Shown one piece after another: positions 1 to 8,969 of a stretch of DNA of 64,000 nucleotides. A model generated the notes under the pieces. It saw nothing but the letters and a program-made list of their open reading frames with translations, was not told the origin of the DNA and made no database searches. Numbering within the stretch: position 1 is the first letter of the stretch; every line of letters begins with the position of its first letter. The position numbers and the translations under genes were made by a program. This stretch comes from Acidovorax sp. 107 (GTDB lineage Bacteria > Pseudomonadota > Gammaproteobacteria > Burkholderiales > Burkholderiaceae_C), in NCBI RefSeq assembly GCF_003058055.1, contig NZ_QBTZ01000001.1:1056501-1120500 (forward strand). The letters run 5' to 3'.

Positions 1-900
1 TCCGAGCACCCGGACCAGGCCAGGGCCAAGGGTGAGGCACTGGTTTCGGGCTGTGTCACGGAACTGCTGGAGAACGGTGACTCCGTCATCCGGCTGCTGT
101 CCGAAGGTGTGGGCGAACGCAACGGTTTGCACCCGATCAACGTGATGGTGATCTCGCTGTTGCTAGGACGCTCTCTGGGCATGAAAAGCGAGGAGCTGCA
201 CGATCTGGGTGTCGCTGCCTTGATCCACGACATCGGCAAGCTCAAGCTGCCGCCCAACCTGCGACAGCCTACTCCTTCCATGATCCCGATGGAGCGCACA
301 CGCTATGAGACCCATGTGGCGGAGTCCGTAGCCTTGGCCAAACGCATGGGGTTTACCGAAGCGGTGTTGACTGCGGTTGCCCGGCACCATGAGATGTGTG
401 ACGGCAGCGGGTTTCCCCTGCGCCTGAAGGGGCCTGATCTGGGGCGCACGAGCCAGGTTCTGGCCTTGGTTAACCAATACGACCGGATGTGCAACCCCGC
501 CATGGGCGTGACGGCGCTCACGCCGCATGAGGCGCTCTCCGTGATCTTTGCCCAGCTCAAGGCGCGGTTCGATTCGGTGGTTCTGGGGGCTTTCATTCGC
601 ATGATGGGTGTCTACCCGCCCGGCTCCATCGTGCAGTTGGTCAATGATCGTTATGCCATCGTGGCGTCGGTCAACTCGTCGCGACCGCTGCGGCCCAAGG
701 TCATCGTGCACGATCCCCGGATTCCCAAGGATGAGGCGCCGATACTGGACCTGGAAACCGTACCTGAACTGGGCATACGGCGCAGCCTGAAGCCTGCGCA
801 GCTGCCGCGCGACGCGCTCGACTACCTATCTCCCCGGCAGCGGATCTGTTACTTCTTTGAGCGAGCGGTCAGTCCGGGCTCTGACGAGGCTGCGGCGTGA
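1..900 (+). CDS. HD-GYP domain cyclic-di-GMP phosphodiesterase, 5' end missing
   Basis: The reading frame is open from base 1, so this is the C-terminal 299 residues of a longer protein. An HD-GYP domain is visible: the HD metal pair lies in HDIGK (visible residues about 76-80) and the second histidine pair plus GYP element reads HHEMCDGSGFP (about 129-139), with GFP in place of GYP. The family hydrolyses c-di-GMP to pGpG or GMP. The missing N-terminus may carry a receiver or other sensor domain; that cannot be seen. The stop overlaps the GTG start of the following GGDEF-EAL gene (GTGA), so the two are probably translated together and act on the same second messenger. Confidence 0.85.
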   Translation, partial: SEHPDQARAKGEALVSGCVTELLENGDSVIRLLSEGVGERNGLHPINVMVISLLLGRSLGMKSEELHDLGVAALIHDIGKLKLPPNLRQPTPSMIPMERTRYETHVAESVALAKRMGFTEAVLTAVARHHEMCDGSGFPLRLKGPDLGRTSQVLALVNQYDRMCNPAMGVTALTPHEALSVIFAQLKARFDSVVLGAFIRMMGVYPPGSIVQLVNDRYAIVASVNSSRPLRPKVIVHDPRIPKDEAPILDLETVPELGIRRSLKPAQLPRDALDYLSPRQRICYFFERAVSPGSDEAAA

Positions 901-3341
901 GCGATTTGCAAGCGCATGGTTGGCTCGATGGCCTCCAAGAGGCTGTCTGGCTGCTGGACGAGGAGAGCCTGCACATTCTGCAGGCCAATGCGGGCGCGGA
1001 GCGCCTGACAGGCCTCTCCGTAGCCGCCATGCAGGGACGGTCTGTGCTTGATCTGGCCAGCACGCCCCAAGAGCTGGCTTTTTGGTCCGAGCCTGCCGAC
1101 GTGATTGCCCAGGGCATTACTGCCCACACCAGCTTGCTGCGTGCCGACGGCACCTTGGTGCCGGTGCAGCGCTGTGTCAGGCGCGTGCCGTGGGGGAGCG
1201 AGGGCAGAAGCGCGCTGCTGCTGACCATGCTGGACCGCAGCCGCCAGGAGACCACGGAGCGTGAGTTGGAGACGCTGCTTTCGGAGCTGCGCGCTACCCT
1301 CGATTCCGCCGCTGACGGCATGCTGGTGTGTGGGCTCGACCGCGAGGTGCGCGCCTTCAACCAGCGTCTGGCACAACTGTGGAGCCTGCCGCGCCAACTG
1401 CTGCTCGAGCGTGACGATGCTGCGGTGTACGCCTTCATGGCGGGCCAGGTGGCTGACGCCCGCTTGTATGCGGAGCGCTTGGCCGCTATCGACCGAGAGC
1501 CCATGCAAGAGAGCACTGACATCGTCGCACTGCGCAATGGCGTGGTGCTGGAGATGCGCACGGTGCCGCAGTTCAGCCAGGGCCGTGCGGTGGGGCGGGT
1601 GTATTCGTTCCGGGACATTACCCGCCAGACGGAGATCCAGGCCAGCCTGCGACTGGCGGCGCGTGTGTTCGAGTCCAGCCTGGATGCGATCTTCATCGCA
1701 GACAGTCAACACCACATCATGCGCATGAACCCCGGGTGCGAGCGCCTGGTGGGGCCTACCGCCAAGGATTTTGAAGGCTGTGTGGCGGCCTCGCTGTTTG
1801 GCGGCGGCTCGGATGCCTCGTTCATGGAGCAGGTACTGCAAGGTTGGGGCCAGGATGGTTTCTGGGAGGGCGAGCTGTGGTTGCCCCGTGACAACGGCGC
1901 GTACTGCGCGGTCCAGTTGTCCTGGGTCGCCCTGCGCGACGACGAAGGGCGGCTGGTGCAGAGCATTGGCTTCATGCGCGATCTCACGCTGCAGCATGCT
2001 GCGCAAAAACGCATTGAAGAGCTGGCCTACAGCGATGTGCTCACCGGTCTTCCCAACCGCTTGCTGCTGTCGCAACGCGTGGATACGGCCATCCAGGGGG
2101 CGCGCCAGAGCGACACGGGCTTTGCCATCCTGTTCCTCGACATGGATCGCTTCAAGATCATCAACGATTCCCTGGGGCATCCGTTCGGTGACCGGGTCCT
2201 GCAGCTCGTGGCCGAGCGTCTGCAGACCTGCTTGCGGCAGACCGACATGCTGTGCCGCCTGGGGGGTGATGAATTTGTCATCTATCTGCACGGTGGAGAC
2301 GCATCCGTGGCCGAGAGCGTGGCACGCCGGATCCTGGACGACATGCTCAAGCCCTTCATGCTCGACAGCATGGGTTTTTCGATCCAGTGCAGCATTGGCA
2401 TCGCGCTGTATCCGCAAGATGGCACCACCCTCGACGACCTCATCAAGCAGTCCGACACTGCGATGTATCGTGTGAAGGAGCGGGGGCGTGGCAGCTATGG
2501 CTTCTACCAGCCCCAGATGAACGCCAACCTGCTGGCGCGCATGCAGATGGAGCATGCGATGCGCCAGGCGCTGGGCCTGCAGCGCATGGCCGTGCACTAC
2601 CAGCCCCAGGTCAACATGGCGACCGGGCGCATTACTGGGGCGGAGGCACTGCTGCGGTGGACGGACGCCGAGTTCGGAGCAGTGTCGCCCGCCGTGTTCA
2701 TCCCGTTGGCCGAAGAGTCAGGCTACATCGTGACCCTGGGCGCCTGGGTGATGGAGCAGGCGGTGCGAGAGGCCGCACTCTGGATGCACGGCGGCACGCC
2801 CATCATGATTTCGGTGAACGTGTCGGCGCTGGAGTTTCGCCAGCCCGACTTTGTGGACCGCATTACCAGGCTGCTGGCGGTGCACCAGTTGCCGCCCACC
2901 TTGCTGGAGCTGGAGCTGACGGAAACCATCCTGCTGCAGGACGCGCAGGAGATGGAGCAGCGTCTGCGCGTGTTGGCTGACCTGGGCATTGGGCTGGCCA
3001 TCGATGATTTCGGCACGGGCTATTCGAGCCTGGCCTATCTCAAGAAGCTCCCCATTCACAAGCTCAAGATCGACCAGTCTTTTGTGCGTGGTTTGCCCGA
3101 CGATGACGGCGACCGGGCCATCGTCAGCGCCATCATCAGCATGGGCCGCGCCATGCACATCGAAGTGGTGGCCGAGGGGGTGGAAACTGAAACCCAGCAG
3201 GCCGTGCTGCAACAAATGCAGTGCGAGCACTACCAGGGCTTTCTGTGCGCGCCCGGGTTGCCGGCAGACCAGTTCCGCGCGATGTTGAGCAAGCCCCTGC
3301 CGCTCAAGGCCCAGGGTCGTCACCGACCTCTGAACACCTGA
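897..3341 (+). CDS. PAS-GGDEF-EAL c-di-GMP turnover protein
   Basis: This 814-residue protein has PAS-like sensor segments over roughly the first 380 residues, then a GGDEF domain (RLGGDEF near residue 456) and a C-terminal EAL domain (EALLRW near residue 582). The diguanylate cyclase signature is intact and an RxxD inhibitory site (RQTD) sits five residues before GGDEF. The phosphodiesterase residues also look intact: EAL, the NVS asparagine, the ELTE glutamate, the DDFGTG aspartates, the LKID lysine and AEGVE. Both activities are therefore possible. No membrane segment is evident, so it is probably cytoplasmic. The GTG start overlaps the stop of the HD-GYP gene. Confidence 0.92.
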   Translation: MSDLQAHGWLDGLQEAVWLLDEESLHILQANAGAERLTGLSVAAMQGRSVLDLASTPQELAFWSEPADVIAQGITAHTSLLRADGTLVPVQRCVRRVPWGSEGRSALLLTMLDRSRQETTERELETLLSELRATLDSAADGMLVCGLDREVRAFNQRLAQLWSLPRQLLLERDDAAVYAFMAGQVADARLYAERLAAIDREPMQESTDIVALRNGVVLEMRTVPQFSQGRAVGRVYSFRDITRQTEIQASLRLAARVFESSLDAIFIADSQHHIMRMNPGCERLVGPTAKDFEGCVAASLFGGGSDASFMEQVLQGWGQDGFWEGELWLPRDNGAYCAVQLSWVALRDDEGRLVQSIGFMRDLTLQHAAQKRIEELAYSDVLTGLPNRLLLSQRVDTAIQGARQSDTGFAILFLDMDRFKIINDSLGHPFGDRVLQLVAERLQTCLRQTDMLCRLGGDEFVIYLHGGDASVAESVARRILDDMLKPFMLDSMGFSIQCSIGIALYPQDGTTLDDLIKQSDTAMYRVKERGRGSYGFYQPQMNANLLARMQMEHAMRQALGLQRMAVHYQPQVNMATGRITGAEALLRWTDAEFGAVSPAVFIPLAEESGYIVTLGAWVMEQAVREAALWMHGGTPIMISVNVSALEFRQPDFVDRITRLLAVHQLPPTLLELELTETILLQDAQEMEQRLRVLADLGIGLAIDDFGTGYSSLAYLKKLPIHKLKIDQSFVRGLPDDDGDRAIVSAIISMGRAMHIEVVAEGVETETQQAVLQQMQCEHYQGFLCAPGLPADQFRAMLSKPLPLKAQGRHRPLNT

Positions 3342-3402
3342 AGCGCCAGCGCTCAGATATTGCGACGAGGCGGACTGCCGGGAGTATGCCTCTGCGTCAG
3401 CC

Positions 3403-4218
3403 TCAGGCGGCCGATACGCCTTTCCACAGCATGTAGGCTGCCAGGCCAAACAGCAGCGATGCAAACACGCGCTTGAGTTGCTTGACGGGAAGGTTGTGCG
3501 CCGCTTTGGCTCCCAGTGGGGCCGTCAGTACGCTGCAACTGGCAATCACCCCCAATGCTGGTAGCCAGATGTAGCCCAGGGACGCAGACGGCAGGCCGCT
3601 CACGTTCTGGCCGCCAATGGCGTAGCCAATCACATTCGCCAGCGCGATCGGAAATCCCAACGCTGCGCTGGTGGCGACGGCATTGTGGATGGGTACATTG
3701 CACCAGGTCATGAAGGGCACGCTCACAAAGCCGCCGCCCGCGCCAACCAGGCCCGACAGGAAGCCGATCACACCGCCGGCTGCCACCTGGCCTGCGCCAC
3801 TCGGCATCTGGCGGGTGGGTGCAGGCTTTTTGTCCAGAAACATCTGCGTGGCCGAGAAGCTCACGAACAGCGCGAAGAAGATAGCGAGGAACGAGCCCTT
3901 GAGCAGCGCAAACACGCCCAGGCTGGCGATGAAGCCGCCCAGCACAATGCCAGGCGCCAGGCGCTTGACGATGTCCCATCGCACTGCACCCCGCCGGTGG
4001 TGAGCCCGCACGCTGGAGATGGAAGTGAACATGATGGTGGCCATTGACGTGGCAATCGCCATCTTCACGGCCAGGTCGGGCGCTACTTGCCGCGCGCCCA
4101 GGATATAGGTCAGAAACGGCACCAGCAGCATGCCGCCCCCAATCCCCAGCAGCCCGGCGAGAAAACCTGTGGCCAGGCCGAGCACACCGAGTTCAACAAT
4201 CAGCAGGGGGTCCAGCAT
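3403..4218 (-). CDS. Sulfite exporter TauE/SafE family permease
   Basis: This is a 271-residue hydrophobic protein with about eight predicted membrane segments. The N-terminal glycine-rich motif GIGGGMLLVPFL and its second-half counterpart GAGGGFVSVPFM are the paired repeats typical of TauE/SafE (formerly DUF81) permeases. Family members export sulfite, sulfoacetate or other small organic anions; the substrate cannot be told from sequence. It lies downstream of the 6S RNA on the same strand, with no obvious metabolic partner beside it. Confidence 0.88.
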   Translation of the reverse strand: MLDPLLIVELGVLGLATGFLAGLLGIGGGMLLVPFLTYILGARQVAPDLAVKMAIATSMATIMFTSISSVRAHHRRGAVRWDIVKRLAPGIVLGGFIASLGVFALLKGSFLAIFFALFVSFSATQMFLDKKPAPTRQMPSGAGQVAAGGVIGFLSGLVGAGGGFVSVPFMTWCNVPIHNAVATSAALGFPIALANVIGYAIGGQNVSGLPSASLGYIWLPALGVIASCSVLTAPLGAKAAHNLPVKQLKRVFASLLFGLAAYMLWKGVSAA

Positions 4219-4324
4219 GGTGGGATGTCAGTCAAGAGGGACGGAGCACGCGGAGGGCCGCGAGGAAATGCCCAGTCACAGGCGCAGCAGCGGGTGGTTG
4301 CGGTGACAGGGGCACGAGAAAGAG

Positions 4325-4500
4325 GGTGTCTGCGAATGCCACCGGACCCTCATCCTGAACCGGGGGTTCAGGTGGGCGAGGGCAGCCTGGCGTTGGGTTC
4401 ATCTGACGCGAGATGATCACGCTCACCGGACGATGTACCAAGCCCGAGCTCAATGAGCATTGGTTCAAGGAAATATAAAGCCCGACAGCTTCGCAGACCT
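4325..4500 (-). ncRNA. ssrS: 6S RNA (regulator of RNA polymerase)
   Basis: The minus strand from about 4500 to 4325 (about 176 nt) has the expected 6S architecture. The 5' arm GTCTGCGAA (4498-4490) pairs with the 3' arm TTCGCAGAC (4336-4328) to close the molecule. The long internal region contains a terminal-type hairpin CCTGAACC/GGTTCAGG at 4354-4372, the counterpart of the conserved CCUUGAACC hairpin of known 6S RNAs. Position directly downstream of zapA on the same strand is the usual place in proteobacteria. 6S RNA mimics an open promoter and sequesters the sigma70 holoenzyme in stationary phase. The exact ends are estimates. Confidence 0.85.
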
Positions 4501-4504
4501 GTTG

Positions 4505-4510
4505 ATTGTA
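4505..4510 (-). promoter_or_regulatory. -10 element of the 6S RNA promoter
   Basis: The minus-strand hexamer TACAAT lies five to seven bases before the predicted 5' end of the 6S RNA, as expected of a sigma70 -10 element. No convincing -35 hexamer is visible at 16-18 bp spacing. Confidence 0.55.
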
Positions 4511-4623
4511 GGGGCTGCCTGCGTGCTCGGTGGGCATGGAGCCATGTAAAGCCCGCAAGCGACTGTGACCAGCGGGATTGCTGAGCATCCCCCGGTGAGA
4601 GGGAGGCGCCGAAAAGGCGAGAC

Positions 4624-4998
4624 CTAGAGCAGGCGCCCGTCGTCGCCCAGCGCATCGTCCAGGCGATGCACCAGGCTTTGCAGGCGCTGTTGGTCGCTGT
4701 CGGGCAGAAGGCTTTCCTGGTGCCCTGCGGTTGTGTTGGGGCTGGCACTGGGGGAGGGGCTTGCAACCGGAAGGGCTGCGGCCGCAAGGTCTGCCGCTTC
4801 GCGATCGGCGATCTCGAAAGCCAGGTTCAGGGCCGCCAGCACGGCGATGCGTTCCCGTGCGCGAACCTTGCCCGCATCGCGGATGCGCGTCATGGCAGTG
4901 TCTACGCGCTCAACGGCATCCAGCAGGCGGCTTTCGTGCCCCTCGGGGCAGGTCAGCAGATAGCTTTGCTGCAGGATCTGCACCTCGATTTGCTTCAT
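4624..4998 (-). CDS. zapA: Cell division protein ZapA
   Basis: This 124-residue protein begins with the ZapA pattern MKQIEVQILQQSYLLTCPEG and continues into the helical dimerisation region (LLDAVERVDTAM..RIR; ERIAVLAALNLAFEI). ZapA binds FtsZ and cross-links protofilaments at the Z-ring. The C-terminus is a low-complexity Ala/Ser/Pro stretch followed by a short helical tail, making it slightly longer than the E. coli protein. It overlaps the upstream small coiled-coil gene by ATGA and is followed by the 6S RNA, the standard proteobacterial arrangement. Confidence 0.92.
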   Translation of the reverse strand: MKQIEVQILQQSYLLTCPEGHESRLLDAVERVDTAMTRIRDAGKVRARERIAVLAALNLAFEIADREAADLAAAALPVASPSPSASPNTTAGHQESLLPDSDQQRLQSLVHRLDDALGDDGRLL

Positions 4999-5219
4999 TC
5001 GGCTTCTTTCGTGAGCGGCGCGGCGGCGGGCAGGCGTTCGAGCAGGGCATCCACCCGGGCGCGTGCTGCGCTCAAGCGGGATTTGAGCGAATCGCGCTCT
5101 TGGGTCAGTGCCGCTACCTGGTCAGTCAGCAGGGCATTGGTGCGCTGCAACTCCGCGTGTCGCAGCAGCAGGCGCTCTACGCGTTCGGCGATCTGGTCGG
5201 TGGGGGACGGTATTGCCAT
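4995..5219 (-). CDS. Small coiled-coil protein, ZapB-like / TIGR02449 type
   Basis: The chosen ATG at 5219 gives 74 residues starting MAIPSPTDQIAERVERLLLR. The frame stays open upstream to 5297, but that extension is not helical and looks spurious. The protein is almost wholly coiled coil (heptad-like LLLRHAELQRTNALLTDQVA and following). Small coiled-coil genes of this kind precede zapA in many beta- and gammaproteobacteria and resemble the Z-ring factor ZapB. The stop overlaps the zapA start (ATGA), which supports a shared role in division. Confidence 0.75.
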   Translation of the reverse strand: MAIPSPTDQIAERVERLLLRHAELQRTNALLTDQVAALTQERDSLKSRLSAARARVDALLERLPAAAPLTKEAE

Positions 5220-5385
5220 ACAGCCTCGGATTGTAGGCGGTGTGACACCGAGCGGCCCCTGGCCCCAGTTTGCGGTGGTGTGCATAACGCAACACAAAAC
5301 AGATCAAAGTGCATCACCGGCCGCGCGGGTGCGCTGCCGAGTTGCTTGCCTGTTCTGCCGCAAAAAAGACGCTTGTAAACGGTCG

Positions 5386-5391
5386 TAAAAT
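5386..5391 (+). promoter_or_regulatory. Candidate -10 element for the cobalamin operon
   Basis: TAAAAT at 5386-5391 would place the transcription start near 5398, just at the start of the riboswitch aptamer. A matching -35 element is weak, so the call rests mainly on position. Confidence 0.4.
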
Positions 5392-5396
5392 CCCGC

Positions 5397-5605
5397 TGTT
5401 GGTGCTCGCGGCGTGGTTCACATGCCGCAGTTCAACGGGAAGCAGGAAGGCTCCGTACCACCGGTACTTGCCCAGCCTGCGCTGCCCCCGCAACGGTCAG
5501 CGGACGAATCGTCTGATTCTCTCTCCATCCATAAGCCACTGAGCGCCTTGAACAAGCGCATGGGAAGGTATTGGGGGGGTGTTCCGCCAGCCCGGATACC
5601 GGCCA
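5397..5605 (+). promoter_or_regulatory. Adenosylcobalamin riboswitch
   Basis: The leader has the conserved blocks of the cobalamin aptamer in order: GGTGCTCG at about 5400, GGGAAGCAGGAAG near 5440, the B12 box core GCTGCCCCCGCAACGGT (about 5481-5497), GCCACTGAGC near 5535, GGGAAGGT near 5562, and the closing AGCCCGGATACCGGCC (5589-5604). It lies about 100 bases upstream of btuB. Binding of adenosylcobalamin normally shuts down expression of the downstream gene at transcription or translation. No U-tailed terminator is visible before btuB, so translational control is the likelier mode. Confidence 0.93.
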
Positions 5606-5706
5606 ACACGGTGGCTGCGTGCGCCCGCTTGGTCCGGCGCTGCGCAGCTGTATCACCCACATGCTGGCGGGAGGCCGGCCCGGGTTGTTTGTTGACGTTG
5701 ATCCCC

Positions 5707-7590
5707 ATGAAAATCCGTACCCTTCGTGCGCGCCCTGTGGCGTCGTTGCGCCTGTCCGTACCCCGCTTGGCAATGCTGTCCCTGGTTGCGGGCAGCGCCT
5801 GCAGCGCTTTGGCCCAGAGCGCTCCGGCCTCCGGTGAGTTGGTGGCGCAAAACCTGCGCGCCCCGTCGTTGTCTGAAACCGTGGTGGCCGCCACGCGCAC
5901 GCCGCAGCCGCTGGCCGATCTGGTGGCCGACATCTCCATCGTGGACCGCGAAACCATCGAAAGCAGTGGCGCCACCGGCCTGGCCGACCTGCTGGCCCGC
6001 CTGCCCGGCGTCGAGTTTTCGCGCAATGGCGGCCCCGGCACAACGACCGGTGTGTTCCTGCGTGGCGCCGAGTCCCGCTTCACAGCGGTGTACATCGACG
6101 GGGTGCGCATCGATTCGCAGTCCACGGGCGGCGCACCCTGGGAGAGCATTCCGCTCGGCCTTATCGACCGCATTGAAGTCCTGCGCGGCCCGGCGGGTGC
6201 CGTGTACGGCTCGGATGCCCTCGGTGGCGTGGTGCAGATCTTCACCAAGCGCGGTGAAAACGGCACGGCACCCTACGTGGGTGTGGGCGTGGGCAGCCAC
6301 AACACCACCAAGGTGGAAGCCGGGATCAGCGGTGCCAGCGGTACTGTGGACTACGCATTGGGCCTGGCCCGAGAGAACAGCCAGGGCTTCAACGCCCGCC
6401 CCATCGCCGGGCAGAACCCCGACCGTGATGGTTACCGCAACACGGCGGGGCACGCGCGGGTAGGCCTGCAGGTGAACGCCGTGCACCGCCTCGAGGGCAC
6501 GCTGATGGTCAACGACACCAACAGCGGCTACGACAGCGGCCTGGGCAAGGACGACCGGAACCTGCACACCCTGCACGCGCTGGGCCTCAACTGGACAGCC
6601 CAGTGGAACAGTGCCTACAAAACGCGCTTTTCCATCACCGACTCGCGCGACGAATACGAAACACGCCCCTCGCCCTACCTGAGCGAAACGCGTCTGCGCG
6701 GCTACTTGTTCCAGAACGAATGGCGCCAGGGCGCGCACCTGGTCACGGCCGCGCTGGAGCGCCGCGAAGACCGCCTGGAGAACCAGCCCATCGACGCCAA
6801 GCGCTCGCAAGACGCGCTGGCGCTGGGCTACGGTTACAACGCCGCAGGCCACACCGTGCAGCTCAACCTGCGCCACGATTCCGACAGCGAGTTCGGCGGC
6901 AAGGGCACCGGCAGCGTGGCCTATGGCTATGCGATCACCCCGCAGTGGCGTGCCACGGCATCGGTGGGCACGGCCTTCCGAGCGCCCACGCTGTACCACC
7001 GCTTCAGCGAATACGGCGTGGCCACGCTGCGTCCCGAAAGCAGCCGCAACGCCGAAGTGGCACTGCGCTACGCACAGGGCAACAGCACCTTCTCGGCCAC
7101 GCTGTTTCGCAACCGTGTGAGTAACCTGATCTCCTTTGGCGGCGCGGGCACTTGTGCCTCCAGCTTTGGTTGCTATGCCAACACCGCCCGGGCTGAATAC
7201 AAGGGCGTGACGTTCGCCGGTTCGCACCGCGTGGGCGACGTGCAGTTGCATGGCTCCATCGACCTGCAGCGCCCGCGCGACCTGGACACCGGCAAGCAGC
7301 TGGCGCGCCGCGCCAAGCAGCACGCCACCTTTGGCGCCGACACGCGCTTGGCAGGCTGGACCGTGGGCGCCGAGGTGCAGGCCTCGGGCCGCCGCTTCGA
7401 CACTGCGGCCAATACCACCGTGCTGGGCGGCTACACCTTGGTCAACCTGTACGCCAGCACGCGCCTTGCGCGCGACTACACGCTGCTGGCCCGCATCGAC
7501 AACCTGGCCGACAAGGACTACCAGTTGGCCCGCACCTACGCCACCGCAGGCCGCACGGTCTACGTGGGTGTGAAGTGGGCACCGCAGTGA
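5707..7590 (+). CDS. btuB: TonB-dependent outer-membrane cobalamin receptor
   Basis: The ATG at 5707 gives 627 residues with a signal peptide (basic start MKIRTLRAR, hydrophobic core, Ala-rich cleavage region ending SALAQ). A TonB box-like ETVVAATRT is followed by the plug domain (LADLLARLPGVEFSRNGGPG; FLRGAESRFTAVYIDGVRI; RIEVLRGPAGAVYGSDALGG) and a beta barrel to the C-terminus. Length and plug motifs match BtuB. It is directly under the cobalamin riboswitch and starts the uptake operon; its stop overlaps the cobB start (GTGA). The frame stays open upstream through the riboswitch, but no signal peptide would result from those starts. Confidence 0.93.
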   Translation: MKIRTLRARPVASLRLSVPRLAMLSLVAGSACSALAQSAPASGELVAQNLRAPSLSETVVAATRTPQPLADLVADISIVDRETIESSGATGLADLLARLPGVEFSRNGGPGTTTGVFLRGAESRFTAVYIDGVRIDSQSTGGAPWESIPLGLIDRIEVLRGPAGAVYGSDALGGVVQIFTKRGENGTAPYVGVGVGSHNTTKVEAGISGASGTVDYALGLARENSQGFNARPIAGQNPDRDGYRNTAGHARVGLQVNAVHRLEGTLMVNDTNSGYDSGLGKDDRNLHTLHALGLNWTAQWNSAYKTRFSITDSRDEYETRPSPYLSETRLRGYLFQNEWRQGAHLVTAALERREDRLENQPIDAKRSQDALALGYGYNAAGHTVQLNLRHDSDSEFGGKGTGSVAYGYAITPQWRATASVGTAFRAPTLYHRFSEYGVATLRPESSRNAEVALRYAQGNSTFSATLFRNRVSNLISFGGAGTCASSFGCYANTARAEYKGVTFAGSHRVGDVQLHGSIDLQRPRDLDTGKQLARRAKQHATFGADTRLAGWTVGAEVQASGRRFDTAANTTVLGGYTLVNLYASTRLARDYTLLARIDNLADKDYQLARTYATAGRTVYVGVKWAPQ

Positions 7591-8969
7591 CCCTGGCGAC
7601 GGCCACTGCTGCCCGCTGCCCGGCGCTGCTGATTGCGGCCCCGGCCTCCGGGCAGGGCAAGACCACCGTCACTGCCGCCCTGGCACGCCTGCATGCGCGT
7701 CAGGGGCGGCGTGTGCGGGTGTTCAAGTGCGGGCCGGACTTTCTGGACCCGCACTGGCATCAGCTGGCCAGCGGCGCACCCGTGCACCAGCTCGACCTGT
7801 GGATGAACGGCGAGGCCGACTGCGCGCAGCGCCTGCACGATGCTGCGCGTGATTCGGACCTGATCCTCATCGAGGGCGTGATGGGCCTGTTTGACGGCAG
7901 CCCCAGCGCGGCCGACCTGGCGCGGCACTTTGGCGTGCCGGTGCTGGCGGTGGTCGATGCCTCGGCGATGGCGGGCACCTTTGGCGCGCTGGCCTATGGC
8001 CTGCGCCACTACCGGCCGGGCCTGCCCTGGGCCGGTGTGTTGGCCAACCGCGTGGGCAGCGCGCGCCATGCCGACATGCTGCGGGACGGCCTGCACGATG
8101 CCGATGACTGGATGGGCGCGCTGATGCGGGTGCAGCCCGGCAACGCACCAGCAGCCGCCAAGGCCGGTGCGGCACTGCTGCCCGAACGCCACCTGGGTCT
8201 GGTGGCCGCACACGAGCTGGACGACAGCCTGCAGCGGCTGGATGCAGCGGCCGACGCGTTGGCCGCCACGCCGCTGGGTCAGATGACGCTGGATGACCTG
8301 CAGGGCTGGACCGTGGACTTTCCGGCGCCCGCGTCGAAGATTGCAGTGCCTGCGCTGCTCGCAGGCCGCACAGTGGCCGTGGGGCGCGATGCGGCGTTCT
8401 GCTTCATCTACGCCGCCAATGTGCAGTGCCTGGAGCAGATGGGCGCGCGCGTGGTGTTCTTCTCGCCGCTGCACGATGCCGCATTGCCTGAGTGCGATGC
8501 CGTGTGGCTGCCCGGCGGCTACCCCGAGCTGCACACTGCGCAGATCGCGGCCAACACCGGCATGCAGGCCAGCCTGCGGGCCCATGCGGAGGCGGGCAAG
8601 CCGCTGTGGGCCGAGTGCGGCGGCATGATGGCGCTGTTTGAATCCATCACCCTCGCGGACGGCAGCGCAGCCCCGCTGTGGGGCCTGCTGCCCGGACGCG
8701 TGACCATGCACAAGCGCCTGGCAGCGCTGGGCCCACAGCACCTGACGGTGGCCGGGCACACGCTGCGCGGCCACACCTTTCACTATTCGACCAGCGACAG
8801 CAGCGCCCCCGTGGTGGCCCGCACGGCGCGCCCCCACGAGGCCGTGGCGCCCGACGCGGGCGAGGCGCTGTACCAGCAGGGCAGCTTCCACGCCAGCTAC
8901 TTCCACGCCTGGTTCCCGTCCAGCCCCGAGGCGGTGGCGCACCTGCTGGGCGGCGAGGGCCACGCATGA
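7587..8969 (+). CDS. cobB: Cobyrinate a,c-diamide synthase (CbiA/CobB)
   Basis: The 460-residue protein has an N-terminal P-loop amidoligase domain (APASGQGKTT near residue 20; FKCGPDFLDPHWH) and a C-terminal class I glutamine amidotransferase domain with the nucleophile in AECGGMM. It uses ATP and glutamine to amidate the a and c side chains of cobyrinic acid. GTG at 7587 is preferred because it overlaps the btuB stop; GTG at 7575 would add four residues. It overlaps the next gene by ATGA. With no corrin-ring genes nearby, it probably serves salvage of incomplete corrinoids, which is inference. Confidence 0.92.
   Translation: MTLATATAARCPALLIAAPASGQGKTTVTAALARLHARQGRRVRVFKCGPDFLDPHWHQLASGAPVHQLDLWMNGEADCAQRLHDAARDSDLILIEGVMGLFDGSPSAADLARHFGVPVLAVVDASAMAGTFGALAYGLRHYRPGLPWAGVLANRVGSARHADMLRDGLHDADDWMGALMRVQPGNAPAAAKAGAALLPERHLGLVAAHELDDSLQRLDAAADALAATPLGQMTLDDLQGWTVDFPAPASKIAVPALLAGRTVAVGRDAAFCFIYAANVQCLEQMGARVVFFSPLHDAALPECDAVWLPGGYPELHTAQIAANTGMQASLRAHAEAGKPLWAECGGMMALFESITLADGSAAPLWGLLPGRVTMHKRLAALGPQHLTVAGHTLRGHTFHYSTSDSSAPVVARTARPHEAVAPDAGEALYQQGSFHASYFHAWFPSSPEAVAHLLGGEGHA

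Noticed and set aside
849..2597. A 582-residue open frame on the minus strand opposite the GGDEF-EAL gene, and similar long frames such as 5653-7323 and 16117-17754.
   Set aside because: They are mirror frames of strong genes in high-GC DNA; their translations are low-complexity and show no domain.
4440..4560. Repeated GGGCTTTA/GGGCTTGG motifs on the minus strand behind zapA, first taken as a possible repeat element.
   Set aside because: Two of the three motifs lie inside the 6S RNA and the third just upstream of it; the pairing of the RNA ends explains the region better.
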